Assembly (NCBI RefSeq): GCF_029852145.1
Contig: NC_079979.1
Location: forward strand, 12,068,642 to 12,132,641
Direction of reading: 5' to 3'
DNA from: Microplitis mediator
Taxonomy: Eukaryota > Arthropoda > Insecta > Hymenoptera > Braconidae
Length of the DNA: 64,000 nucleotides
The notes under the pieces were generated by a model. The model had not been told where the DNA came from, did not search any database, and saw only the letters and a list, made by a program, of their open reading frames with translations. Numbering within the stretch: position 1 is the stretch's first letter; every line of letters starts with the position of its first letter. Positions 1 to 10,743 of this stretch are shown here, piece by piece. The position numbers were made by a program, and so were the translations under genes.

Positions 1-337
1 CAATATCATGCATGACCAAGCTTAATCATGAATGATCATGCATGAATTTGCATGATTCATGCAAAGGCTGCATTCCAATGTAAAATCATGTTCAATCGTG
101 CATGATCATGCAAGACGAGGAAAGAATAGTCACACATGATTCGTGCAACGTCATACATGACCAAGCTCAGTCATAAATGATCATTCATAACACTGCAGGA
201 ATTATGCAACGTCATACATGACCATGTAAAATCATGCCCAACCATGCATGACTATATATAACGGAAAATTAATGATGACTGAGTGTGACTGCATGAGCAT
301 ACATGATTATGCCTGATTCATACAAAGTGTTATTTAA
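1..337. repeat. Degenerate CATGATCATGCATGA short-word repeat
   Basis: The words catgatcatg, catgcatga and gattcatgcaa recur throughout with no fixed period. The same words reappear at about 750-810 and 1535-1719. The block is palindrome-rich because CATG, ATGCAT and TGATCA are each self-complementary. I see no gene in it. Confidence 0.6.
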
Positions 338-682
338 TCATGTATGATCATGGATGAGAATGTACAATTCGAAATGTATAATAATAATTACAATTGAAAA
401 ATTTTGTTGCTTAAAATTTGTTTTTGATGATTTAAAACTATTACGTAGATAATTTCCTACACGCAATACATGGCGCATTGTTTTAATTTGATTTATTGTT
501 AGGAATAATAGTTTTCCACTTTCACGGATACGCATTATATGAGTTATATTCACCTGATGTTCAAGGTTACAGAAAAACTTTGTATGTTCGACAACAAATT
601 CTTCTAAAACAAAACATATTATTTTCTCCAACTCTACAAAAAATTGTATTGATCCATCAATAATTAAATCATTATCAGCCAA
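338..682 (-). CDS. Hypothetical 114-codon ORF, probably a transposon remnant
   Basis: The open frame starts at an ATG at 682 and ends inside the CATG-repeat block, so its C-terminus is probably read out of repeat sequence. The N-terminal 90 residues look more protein-like: an acidic and hydrophobic helix-rich stretch (ELEKIICFVLEEF) followed by basic residues. I recognise no domain and see no splice sites that clearly extend it. It could be an exon of a decayed transposase or a chance ORF in AT-rich DNA. Confidence 0.2.
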   Translation of the reverse strand: MADNDLIIDGSIQFFVELEKIICFVLEEFVVEHTKFFCNLEHQVNITHIMRIRESGKLLFLTINQIKTMRHVLRVGNYLRNSFKSSKTNFKQQNFSIVIIIIHFELYILIHDHT

Positions 683-799
683 AGTTATCTGTACTGTGAA
701 ACTGTTAGTGTTTATTGTTTTATAAGCCTTACGGCTTAGATAAGACTAAGCATGGTCATGTATGAATCATGCACGATTAAGCATGATTCATGCAAAGTC

Positions 800-1330
800 A
801 TGTCTGATCATGCAAAAAAATACAATCGAAATCTGATCGAGCTTGAATCAGATTTAATCGAAGTTCTTAATCAGGAATAGTCAAATATTTTTAATGAAAA
901 AATTTTAATCATTGAACATTTCTTTTCATTTTGAAGTTAGTAGTTAAAGTTATTTTGTTTTTTTTTTATCGATGATTAAAATAAATTTAATTTATAATTT
1001 TTAATTCAACTAATAATTAAAATTAATTTTCTTTTCCAAAAAATAATTAAAATAGATTCATTTACAATTTTTTTTTTATTTATTGAAGAATTCAATTAAT
1101 AAATTCTTGTGAAATTGATAATGATAGTCAATACAATTGCAGATATTTTTTTTTTTTTAATAAATAAATTAGATTAATTTAATTGTTAAATTTGCTTGTA
1201 ATTTATAACTAGAATTATTTTCATTCGTTACTAAAATAATATGTAATAACCAAATCAAGATTGAATTCAGATGATATTTTATTTTTTACAACCGGAGTTT
1301 TTGAAAGATGTTAAGAATCGTCATAAACTG
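800..1330. other. AT-rich spacer without recognisable feature
   Basis: This is long T and A runs with simple AATT words. I see no coding frame, tRNA-like box or inverted repeat. Confidence 0.5.
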
Positions 1331-1335
1331 AACGA

Positions 1336-1408
1336 GACAAGTCAGCCTAGTGGACAGCAGACGTGCTTTATAACACGACGGTCGTGGGTTCGAGACCCGT
1401 CACGGGTT
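1336..1408 (+). tRNA. tRNA-like sequence (SINE head or tRNA pseudogene)
   Basis: An A-box-like stretch (gtcagcctagtgg) is followed by a CGTG/CACG anticodon stem around a TTTATAA-type loop, and by a B-box-like T arm (gggttcgagaccc, 1386-1398). No 7-bp acceptor stem closes around it, so an intact tRNA gene is unlikely. It is more likely the promoter-bearing head of a SINE or a tRNA pseudogene. Confidence 0.4.
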
Positions 1409-1534
1409 AAATTTCAATAACACTTTTCAGCCAGTAAACATTAACTATACATCAATACTAACAGAATAAGTTAATTTAAAATTCGATTATCATTATTTTT
1501 ATTTTTTTTTAATAATTCTAGGGATTGTGCTTGA

Positions 1535-1719
1535 TCGCGACTGATCGTGCTTAGTGAAACATAATTGTCCATGCTCAAGCATGATCATGCCTGAATATTT
1601 GCCAGCCGTGAGCATGCGTGATCATGCATGAGAGAGCATAATCATGCCTGACTGATCACGCATGCTCATGGCTGGCAAATATTTAGGCATGATCATGCAT
1701 GAGATTAACGCATGATCAT
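1535..1719. repeat. CATGATCATGC word repeat with an inverted GCCAGC pair
   Basis: Degenerate CATG/ATGCAT words flank two oppositely oriented copies of a segment reading 'cctgaatatttgccagcc' (about 1591) and its complement (about 1669). The snap-back element at 1720 is inserted into this block: its duplicated target ATGATCAT is one of these words. Confidence 0.5.
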
Positions 1720-2852
1720 AAGGGTGATTCGATTTGAACGACTATTTTTTTTTCACTCCCATTTGAAAACATTGTTATAGACATTGAGAAAAAATTTCCC
1801 TGCAAGTTTCAGCGCTTAATTTTAATTTTAAGTACTTTATATTTGATTTTGAAGTTTTCCCATTTAAAATACATAGGAAAGTTCGGATTTCTTTTAATTC
1901 ACTATAACTCAGCCGCATTTTAAGTTATCGGGTCGCTGTTTGCGGCATTTTTTAGGCAATTTGATACTCTTTAAAAGTCTTATTAATAGTTTTACTCGGA
2001 CTCTAATTGTTTTTTCTGTATTGGTTCTGAAAATAATTTTTTTAATAATAATTTGGGTTTTTTGTTGATATTAACTAAATAATGAAATTTACTGAAAAAG
2101 TGCAAATAACGATTTTTTATGAAATTTTATTCGCTACAAAACAGGTCCTCTCAGTTAAGTGGCTCAAATTCTTTGTTCAGGTGATATAAGGATTTTAGTA
2201 GTTTTGTAAATAAAATATTTGTCAAAAAATTCCACAAAATGTTATTTCATTTCAATTTTTAACTAGTATATAATTTTCCTTTCATCAATTTCATCCATTC
2301 ATTAAAATCAGAAGCGGTCAAATTGATGAACTTCGGAAAAATTTTTGACAAATATTTCATTTACAAAATTACTAAAATCCCTATATCACGTGAACGGAGA
2401 ACTTAAGCCACTTAACTGAAAGGACCTTTTTTGTAGCGAATAAAATTTCCTAAAAAATCGTTATCTGCAGTTTTTCTGTAAATTTCATTATTTAGTTAAT
2501 ATCAACTAAAAACCCAAATTATTATTAAAAAAATTATTTTCAGAACCAATACAGAAAAAACAATTAGAGTCCGAGTAAAACTATTGAAGAGACTTTTGAA
2601 GAGTATTAAATTACCTACAAAATGCCGCAAACGGCGACCCGATAAATTAAAATGCGGCTCAGCTATAGAGAATTAAAAAAAAAATCCCAACTTTCCCATG
2701 TATTTTAAATGGGAAAACTTCAAAATCAAATATAAAGTACTTAAAATTAAAATTAAGGGCTGAAACTTGCAGGAAATTTTTTTTCCATGTCTATAACAAT
2801 ATTTTCAAGTGGGAGTGAAAAAAAAAATAGTCGTTCAAAACGAATCACCCTA
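1720..2852. mobile_element. TAGGGTG-type snap-back (foldback) element, copy 1
   Basis: Nearly the whole 1.13 kb is one inverted repeat. The left arm from AAGGGTGATTCG (1720) is the reverse complement of the right arm ending CGAATCACCCTA (2852), with the symmetry centre near 2280. It is flanked by the perfect 8-bp duplication ATGATCAT (1712-1719 and 2853-2860). Eight-bp duplications are typical of hAT-group transposons, so it is probably a non-autonomous member moved in trans. No ORF is present. Transcription would give a hairpin with arms of several hundred bp. Confidence 0.85.
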
Positions 2853-3075
2853 ATGATCATGCACGATCAGGTCTGATAATTTTTCCCCAATTCTACAAAT
2901 TATAATATCAAATTAATTTTGTTGAGGTATTGTTGTTTCCAAAACATCGGTAACGTGAATTGCTACTTAGCGGGTAAAAATTACTATTTGCCATTGTAAC
3001 TTTTAATACGTGAGATACAATATTGAGTGCATTGTATTTTATTTATATTTGGCATATGCTTCGAGATATTGGAAG

Positions 3076-3570
3076 GGTATCTGTAGCCGAGTGGTTAGCA
3101 TGCTTGCACTCAAACTGGAATATTCGCAAGGGGTAGGTTCAAATCGCACAGTGGTAAAAAAAAGATGGTGGATTTTAACTTGGTAGTTGAGATATATACA
3201 TAAATTGAGACAATGTGAATTGTCATCCTCGTTTTTAGCCTTTCGGTTCCCATTTTTCCCTGTCTCGTTGCCGTCCGAAACTACACAAGTCATAGTGCCG
3301 TGGTCACATGACTAATTATCACGTCGACGCATGTCCGTAAGGGTGCAGTGGGGACAGAGCTTCGAGGCTAGTTCTACACCTATGTTTATCGGCCAATCAC
3401 TTCGATCCTGGATCAATTAGTAATAAGATGCATAGCTTATTGTAATATACTAGTAATTTACTTGCGATTCTGTTAATACGGACAATCTACTTGCATTCTT
3501 TGTAAATCGGGCCATTTTACTTGCAATTTTATATTTCATACATTACTGATAAAAAAAAGAATAAATAATA
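3076..3570 (+). mobile_element. tRNA-derived SINE (class II, Leu/Ser-like head)
   Basis: The head carries an A box (tagccgagtggtta) and, about 50 nt later, a B box (ggttcaaatcg, 3136-3146). The long spacing suits a class II tRNA with a long variable arm. A body of about 400 bp without an ORF follows and ends near an A-rich tail (ataaaaaaaagaataaataa, about 3549-3568). This is the usual layout of a tRNA-derived SINE. The 3' boundary is approximate. Confidence 0.5.
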
Positions 3571-4450
3571 AATTCCATGCTTTAACTGCGATGTTCCACG
3601 TGAGGAAATATTGTATATCCAGCGCAGACCAGGACGATTTCGATATTGTATCTTGCGGAAACGTCGATTGTAAGTAACTAAATCTTATAATTTGCAATAT
3701 ATCTGTACTTCTCTAATTAAATCCTTTATCTATCACCATTCATCCTATTCATATCCTATTTTACTGGTAAGATTCTTGAATAGTGAACCAAAGTATTATT
3801 AATTAGGTTATAAATAATTATTCGAACATCTATAAAAAAATAGTCTATAAATTATAAGCCGAGAGGTAAGTTGATAACTTTAAACACACGTTGCTGCGTT
3901 CGAATAAGTACGGGTCTTTGCTTTGCAAGAACCCTAGCCCGCTGCTCTGTCCACGTAAAATAAAATTTGTTAGAGGCCAGCCTAAGCCAGGGTTCAACCC
4001 GCGAATTCTGGTGGCTGCTGGTAAAAATCGCGAAGCCTAAAAGCGATTTGTCTCGAAATATATATACAGAGAAATTTCAACAATATATGTAGTGACTGGG
4101 ATGAGGTTTATAGGATCTTAATCACTACGATAATTAATTTATCTGACTCCAATTATTAGTGTTAACAAAATAATAAATAATTTGTTTTATTTATTGAATT
4201 ATGTAACACAAGGTAAAGCTGGTCGCATTAGATATATGTTAGCTAGTTGCCGCGTATCTCTCTATTATACGTGTGTACAGTACTGTGTACTTGTGTGTAC
4301 TGTGACGCTACCTACTATTATATCCGCGTGGGGGAAAATATTCCGCGATCAATGACGATCGATGGTTGACGGACTTTTTCGAAATTATGAGTATTAATGA
4401 TATAAGTAGTGACGTAGTCGCTGCATATGTATGTACATTCGCTACATATA
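3571..4450. other. Intergenic sequence, nothing recognised
   Basis: There is no frame of useful length. A more GC-rich patch lies at about 3900-4040 (ccagggttcaacccgcgaattc). TATATA words occur at about 4060-4090 and 4430-4455. I see no element ends. Confidence 0.4.
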
Positions 4451-4773
4451 TATGGGTCATTTCATCTTAATTCAACGACATAGCGACGGTGACCCTTTTC
4501 AAATTTTTTTGATTTTTTAATATGTTTCCATACATGTAGAGAGGTCTTGAGCAAGATTTTTAGCTCTTTATCTCCACCACTTTCGGAGTTAACGTTTTTG
4601 CTTAAAAAGGATTCAACTTTGACTATAGTTATGATAATCTCACGTCATGGGGGGTCATTTTGTTTGATTTCTGAAGCTCTTTTTAGTCAAAATATTAGTT
4701 TTTCGTTCAATGGGACACTTTTAATTTTTTTTTTTTAAATTCCCAAAATTCTGTGTTGAAAAACAAAATTTTT
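4451..4773 (+). repeat. One end of a possible MITE (ATGGGTCATTTCATC)
   Basis: The sequence starts with ATATGGGTCATTTCATC followed by T-rich DNA, the form of a MITE terminus. I could not find a matching inverted terminus downstream. The call is weak. Confidence 0.2.
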
Positions 4774-5236
4774 GAGCCATAACCCAAGATGAGCATCAAA
4801 CAACTCCTAGTAAAATAAATTAAAACACAATCTTTAATCTGTAATTTTAATTTGTTTTCTTTCTAAAATCACGTAATTTCTCCAAATAGTCTCAAAATAT
4901 TTTCTCAAAGTAATATCACACAAGTACTACCGATAATATCGTAGTAGATTTGAGAGTAATAAATCTAAATAATACGACACAGCGGTTGATATAATTAAAT
5001 TTTAATTTAAAAAGATAGAATCAATTGCAAAAAAAGTACTAAACTGATACATTTTCTTGTAAAATATTATATTTCCCACTGAGAATACTTGGAAAAAAGT
5101 AATGTTATGCATTGTGAGACTATCTAAAAATATTTTGTGATCTTAGAAGAAAAATAAATCAAAATAACATAAAAAAAAATTGTCTTCTAATTTATTTTAT
5201 TAGAAGTTATTTGATGCCCATCTTAGGTTATGGCTC
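4774..5236. repeat. 460-bp imperfect inverted repeat (GAGCCATAACC foldback)
   Basis: The left arm begins GAGCCATAACCCAAGATG (4774) and mirrors the right arm ending CATCTTAGGTTATGGCTC (5236). Complementarity extends about 60 bp inward from each end with scattered mismatches. No clean target duplication was found, so this may be the inner part of a larger snap-back element. Confidence 0.6.
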
Positions 5237-5407
5237 CGAAGTTTTTATTTTATTATGCTATTATTTTATTTATGCTATTTTTGATGTTATACGTGTAGAA
5301 AACCGACACCTGTACACACTTGATATTTACATTTAAATATAGTGGGAACCTAAACATGCAAACCTCTCAATAAGACAATTTATAGATAAATTGAGAAAAA
5401 TATAGAT

Positions 5408-5481
5408 AGCCCGAACTGGGAATCAAACCCAGACCAATTCGGTATCGCGCCTAGTGCTCTACCAGTTGAGCTATCCGGTCC
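5408..5481 (-). tRNA. tRNA-like core of SINE unit 1
   Basis: On the minus strand D-stem GCTC/GAGC, an anticodon arm with loop CGCGATA, and T arm CTGGG/CCCAG are all formed. The acceptor stem has one mismatch in seven and the B box carries TTTGATTCC. It is part of a repeat and is probably a pseudogene. Confidence 0.5.
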
Positions 5482-5627
5482 TATACTATATTCCGTTCAA
5501 TTTGATCTATAGCTTATTGAGCCACACCGTACATCGTACGGTAATACACCATTTAAATATAGTGGAAACCTAAACATGCAAACCTCTTAATAAGACAATT
5601 TATAGATAAATTGAGAAGAATATAGAT

Positions 5628-5701
5628 AGCCCGAACTGGGAATCGAACCCAGACCGATCCGGTATCGCGCCGAGTGCTCTACCAGTTGAGCTATCCAGCA
5701 C
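5628..5701 (-). tRNA. tRNA-like core of SINE unit 2
   Basis: Same architecture as the copy 220 bp upstream, with a canonical B box (GGTTCGATTCC) but a worse acceptor stem, with two 5' positions unpaired. Probably not a functional tRNA gene. Confidence 0.5.
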
Positions 5702-5795
5702 TATGCTGTATTCCATTCAATTTGATCTATAACTTATTGAGCCACACCGTCCATCGTACGGTAATACACCATTTAAATATAGTGGAAACCTAAAC

Positions 5796-7010
5796 TGTGA
5801 TTGATTGATTAGTCAATCACAGATAAACACACAAATTTAAGTGTAATGGTACCGTCATTCTACCAAATAACAATCTTTAACGAACTAAGTTTATTAGACC
5901 CCGAACAATATTAGGTTTTATCCCGGATGTGATGGTAGAATCGTCAGTGAGGCATCTCCATCACACCCTGCCTCATGCCTAACCCTGAAGTCACCATAAA
6001 ATTATAAATAGGTTGGACCTACACGCCACCGTCCTTCTTACGGTTTTAAATAAAATTAATTATTAAGTAAATTTAATTTTACTGAGTTATTGATAGATGA
6101 TAAATCAACGAATACACGATAGTGACAAGCGCCATCTATGTGTACGTATCATGACTAATTATTGCTCAAACGGCTTCGGCGGTGAATTTCATGTATGTTT
6201 TGAGTTTTTACGAGTTATGAGTCAAATTTGTGACTTTTATAGACCATTCGGTGGGGTGAACTAAACCGTAGCATAGCCGACCTCTTCTCCATGAAGTCTA
6301 GTTGGCTTCAACTTCAATCGTCATCGATAGCGAACATATTTAAGTTGTGGTGCAATTTAGCACTAAATATCACAATAACATCGGCCGTATTATTGTCACC
6401 TTAGATATGTGAGCTGGACAAGCCTGAGTTGGCAGGAGAGCACTTATTCACCTAGCCCCTGGTAAATACAGTATCAACTGAATTGGGAAGGTTATATTAT
6501 TATGGAGGTATTGGGTCAGTTCCAGTAGGGAAAATAGCCTGGATACCTTGCCTGGATTTGGAATCAAAAGTGTACAGTAAGACTATATAAGTGTATTGTA
6601 AGCGAGGCAAACCGTTTAGTTAAAATAATATCATTGTAAGAAGTTCTGCGAGTCAATTATACTTACGTGTGAGAGTGAGTCAGCCACGTGGTCATGAGTT
6701 CTAGTACGCCATTTTAAGCACATGTTTCATTGAGTTATCTCGAGACCGTTTAATATTGTCGAGTTGAATTAATATTATGGAGTGACGTAGAATCTATTTA
6801 ACATTTGAATTAAATGAATTTAACAGTTGATTTATTGTTTCTATTATAACCACTGAGTATGATTGATCAAATTCTTATCCTTAATTTAATTATTCCTGGT
6901 GACCAGGAAACGGGTGAATACCCAACCTTGACAGTTTCATTATAAGTTAATCAGTTGACTCAGTACCAAGATGCTGGGCTAACTGCTATTGATAAAAAAA
7001 TCTCTTGGTG
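5796..7010 (+). mobile_element. LTR-like block
   Basis: It starts TGTGATTG, interrupting a SINE unit. It contains a TATA-like box (gactatataagtg, about 6581) and ends near 'ttggtggcgactaac' (about 7004), a string resembling the primer-site region downstream of gypsy-type LTRs. No second LTR, no coding region and no clear target duplication were found. Lacking a partner, this remains a structural guess. Confidence 0.3.
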
Positions 7011-7084
7011 GCGACTAACATATAATCCTTACCAGTCGCCATTGTGATCATGATTTGGAGGTGTGTGTCACCTTAGTACATCAG

Positions 7085-7409
7085 AAAGTTCGCGGTTATA
7101 CAGTTCTTACTGCTAACTATCGTTTCAATGTGTGAAATGCGTCGGAGACCATGGCTCAAAGCCTGCCCCATTACAGTTGACATGCCAAAAGCAACCTTAA
7201 AATGCACAAGTTGTATACAAATAGAGCATCCAGTCAATTGTCGAGGCCGTATTTACTACAGACATGTCGTAAGTATTATTAACAGAAACAACTCAATAGA
7301 CAGACGAGACAGGCAGAAAAAAATAGACAAAATCAGAAGAACTGTCAAACTTAATAAATCGTACTCAAATATGGCATATCCACATACACAATCAGGTACC
7401 CAGTACTGA
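7085..7409 (+). pseudogene. Jockey ORF1 (gag) C-terminus with zinc knuckles
   Basis: A CX2CX4HX4C knuckle (CVKCVGDHGSKAC) is spread over two frames around 7127-7168. It is followed in the second frame by CTSCIQIEHPVNCRG, the last knuckle typical of Jockey-type ORF1 proteins, and ends with TGA at 7407-7409. ORF1 proteins bind element RNA. The frame change in the first knuckle shows decay. The rest of ORF1 upstream is not recognisable. Confidence 0.6.
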
Positions 7410-7627
7410 CCGGAACAAACCACATAATATATCACACAGATAAATTCTATAGTGTATAGCAGCGGCGCTTAAGTACTGAATACACATCCGCCATGGCTAA
7501 ACGAATTGAAAAATAAATTTAAGGCAATCCCAAACAGAATCATATCACTAGAAAACCTCATATTAAGTAACTCAAACTCAATAGACCAATTATTTAAATT
7601 AATTGGTATTTAGTACGGCTACAAATA

Positions 7628-7972
7628 ATGACTCAACACACTTACCAACGTAATGAGCAGACAAATCCAGATAAAAGGGAACATAAATTAAAAGACACAC
7701 TAAAAATTGGAGCCATCAACACCAATTCCATGGTCACATACCACCGTAGAATGGATCTTGAACTGTTAGTAAAAGAAAGTAACCTGGATATTACACTAGA
7801 ATCCGAAACAAAGCCGACTAAGAGACAAAAACTTGGTATTGAAGGCTATAATATAATATGTACAGACAGACCCAACGCAGAGAAACGTAGAGGGGCAGCA
7901 ATACTGGTAAAAAAGTCTTTTTGGATGAAGTAAACACACTATTGAACAAGCCGAAGCTAAAATTCAACAATA
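7628..7972 (+). pseudogene. Jockey ORF2 endonuclease, N-terminal part
   Basis: The frame reads KIGAINTNSMVTYHRRMDLE, then ESETKPTKRQ and RRGAAILVKKS. These match the start of the apurinic/apyrimidinic-type endonuclease of Jockey LINEs: the first strand, the catalytic-Glu region (here TLESETK) and the GGxAILV-like strand. A frameshift occurs near 7915. The remaining codons, ending KPKLKFNN, run up to the MITE at 7973. Excising that MITE and one copy of its ATA duplication leaves continuous codons into the next piece. Confidence 0.7.
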
Positions 7973-8144
7973 CCCTCGCAGATTTGAATCACGGTAGAAA
8001 CACGATGAGTTTGTCCCATTTTACCACTGTGATCACGCGGTGTATACACGGTGGTAAAATGGAACAAACCCACTGTGTAACCACGGTGGATCCACGGTGT
8101 TTACACTTCCACGGTGTTTCTACCGTGATTCAAATCTGCAAGGG
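7973..8144. mobile_element. CCCTCGCAG palindromic MITE, copy 1 (172 bp)
   Basis: The ends CCCTCGCAGATTTGAATCAC and its near-complement (CAAATCTGCAAGGG) enclose words built from CACGGTG/CACCGTG. It is inserted in the Jockey endonuclease with a 3-bp ATA duplication (7970-7972, 8145-8147). This is the shortest of four copies in the window. Non-coding. Confidence 0.8.
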
Positions 8145-8400
8145 ATAATTATTACATACTAGCTAGTGACTACAATGCCAGACATGCGAACTTTAGGGCC
8201 AGATCAAGCAATTTCAGATTTAGCTATAATCGACTCGAGAATCCAACTGAACAACCTAAATGATGGTAAACTTAGCACAGCGAAATACGACAGCAATTGT
8301 AAAGCAATATTGATAGAGGCACAAGTACTAACCACGCAATCTTCACTAAGTGCAGTGACACCCAGATATTAATACAAAGCTTCCTATGAAACATAGCCAC
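8145..8400 (+). pseudogene. Jockey ORF2 endonuclease, middle part
   Basis: Immediately after the MITE, the plus strand gives NYYILASDYNARHANFR. This is the conserved strand and catalytic Asp/Asn motif (GDYNARH-like) of Jockey endonucleases. The Gly before Asp is Ser here. A stop follows at about 8263, and the rest of the endonuclease is unrecognisable beyond about 8400. Confidence 0.65.
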
Positions 8401-8850
8401 GTCTCGATGTCTTAAATGAATGGCTCCTTATGTGGTCATTGCTATTTATTTATGGTCACTGCTACAAGTCGATATAAATCATTCTGTAAGTTTTGTTCCT
8501 TCAACCAAAACCAAGAACTTGATGACTCAACAAAATCAAAAAACATAGTTTTTTTTCGTTCGTTAATAACTCCAAATCTAAAGTAGACCAACGTTCGAAT
8601 TGCGTGGGATTGGTCCCTGTGCGAGAGGAAGGTCATGGTATAGTCAACACTGAGGACGCAAGGACTCTATCAATGACGAAAAACACCACACTCGTTCGAA
8701 GGAGTACTAGAGTGGCCAGCCATGTTGCTTTGATCGTCTCACTTCCTGATACCTCAGCAAATCGTCGGCACGAGATTCAGGAAACGCGGACACGCACGGA
8801 TAGAATCTCGCGTCTTATCGACTTAAAAAACGTGAAACAGGGATCAAAAA
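8401..8850. other. Unassigned sequence between Jockey endonuclease and a MITE
   Basis: One open frame of 93 codons (8604-8885, plus) runs into the MITE end and is rich in Arg/Thr/Ser. I recognise no domain. It may be decayed Jockey sequence or the 5' part of the R1-like LINE found on the other side of the MITE. Confidence 0.3.
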
Positions 8851-9567
8851 CACTCCCGTCCCACATGAAAAAAGTGTATAGGTGACAAATATATCTCAAA
8901 TTATAATTGGATACATAAAATTATACTTCAATATATAATTCTCAATATATTTTCATGCTACTATTTTTTGCCGTTTTGATATACTTAATTATACTTTATC
9001 AGTATAAGTAAGATTTATAATTTAATATACTCTGAGTTGTATAAATTATGTATTAGCTAATTTATACCCGAATTATATAATAAAAATGATATATAAGCAG
9101 TATACTCTTATTGTATCGGAATTCTCAGGAGAAAATTCTCAGGAAAACCTAAGTTATTTTGGAGTTAGAAGAAATCATCTTGAGAAATAAATTTTCTGAA
9201 GATAATTTTTTTTCGACCGATATAATTTTTGTTTTCCTAAGCTATACCAATTTGTATATGTTCCGTTGAGAACGGAAGTCTTAAGCAACTTGTTATCATA
9301 ATAATGTTTAAAAATTAAATAATTGAAAGAGTCACCATCTAGCGATGCGTTAATTCACTCCGTCGCCAACTCAGGTCGCACCACGAACACGCGCGCTCAT
9401 CATAGCGTCGGTTTCGCTGTGCATCTTCGTTGCACTCACGCCTTCAGCGTATCTCTTTTACTCAGGTGTCTAATTTTCCGCTCCGTCGAAGACGCAACCC
9501 GGCTTCGTCGCGACTTTTTCGTTAGTTGACCACGAGTCTTACTGTTGACCGCACACGCTGTGAGCAT

Positions 9568-10279
9568 TGTAACGTCGGGGTAAACGTACAAACTATATTT
9601 AAGGTGGTGGATATAGTTTTCGTGAGTCTGACCCTGGTAGCTCTATTCGAGACTCGTCTTTTAGTTAATTTTTACCCGAACTGGCCTTACAAGACTAAAC
9701 TAAACCTAGGTACTCAGCCTGATCTCGGAGTTCGGTATTGAAGTTTTTGGTGTTGATGAACTGGCGGCTGGTTGACCTTTGGAAATCACCTCCTTGGATA
9801 GTGGACTGGATCAGGTGAATTCACCCAAACTCTGATTCAGTTTATAGTTTAGATATTTATTTATTTGACTAATAATTATCAAACTGGCCACAACACAAAC
9901 ACACTGGTACAATTCTGATAAACACACAACTAACTGTGTGTGATATCACTGTTACTGTGACTAACTGCACAGGGCTTCGTACCCAATAATACTCCAAATA
10001 ATTGGATTATTTACCGATGCGTGTGTAACACTAACTGGTTACTATAATTGTTAACTAACTGTAACAATTATACTGGTTAATTAACCTGATTAACTAACTG
10101 TAATCAACTATAATGTTAATTAACACTGACTCTGATCTGGTAGCAGCAAAGCAAGTTAGACAAATAGCTACGATGTGATATAGACTGCAACGTGCTTATA
10201 TCGGCGGCAACGCCATGTTGGAGCACGTGACAGCCACTACCCGAGCTTAAGCGGCGGCGCACGATCCCACATCGTAACA
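9568..10279 (-). mobile_element. Solo LTR, family b copy 1, TSD GCAT
   Basis: In minus orientation it begins TGTTACGATG and ends GACGTTACA. The 4-bp duplication GCAT flanks it perfectly (9564-9567, 10280-10283). It contains a TATA-like box (gatataagcacg on the minus strand) and AATAAA words near the middle. Copy 2 at 19719-20546 shares both ends and internal phrases such as ggccagttcgggtaaa. No internal coding region is present, as expected of an LTR-LTR recombinant. Confidence 0.85.
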
Positions 10280-10743
10280 GCATTCTGCATATAATTATCA
10301 AGCCAGTAATTAAATATTCAACAACTGCTCAATTAATTGTTCATCTGATACAATTTCAATCCATCGGTGAAGAATAAGTATTTCTCAATATTATCCATCT
10401 ATTATTTGGATTTATTTCATTAAATTTAAACCTTCCGCAAATAATAAGACCACGGGTTTATGACGTCGCAATACGAACAAGTCGGAACTTGTCGCGCGTG
10501 GGTCTGACCCATTCAATTACCAACTATCTATTTGTGTTCTCATTAAGTATTGAATTTAATTGTGTTTGAGATTTAATATTAATATTTCATATTAATATTA
10601 AATAACAATCGCATCAATAATCTTTAATATTCAATATTTGTTCGCGTTTCATTACTATTAACTTGCCTCAACTGGATCGCGTCCATCAAGGTTAACTTAC
10701 ATTCAAACAAAGGCCTCGTCGCCATCAATAATCTATCAATACA

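Larger units (their letters stand above)
5330..5795 (-). repeat. Tandem dimer of a tRNA-like SINE, 220-bp period
   Basis: The junction phrase atttaaatatagtgg recurs at 5331, 5551 and 5771, exactly 220 bp apart. Each full unit carries a minus-strand tRNA-like core (5408-5481 and 5628-5701). The cores have D-arm GCTC...GAGC, T-loop with GGTTCGATTCC-type B box, and a partly paired acceptor stem. A third unit starts at 5771 and is cut by the LTR-like block at 5796. A solo relative lies at 53343-53600. Confidence 0.7.

Noticed and set aside
1720..2852. Tc1/mariner-type insertion with a TA target for the snap-back elements
   Set aside because: TA lies next to the GGGTG ends, but the perfect 8-bp duplications ATGATCAT, TTGTAGAT and ATGTATAT explain all three copies better.
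5408..5481. Functional tRNA genes at 5408 and 53432
   Set aside because: Acceptor stems are mismatched and the sequence belongs to a dispersed, tandem repeat unit.
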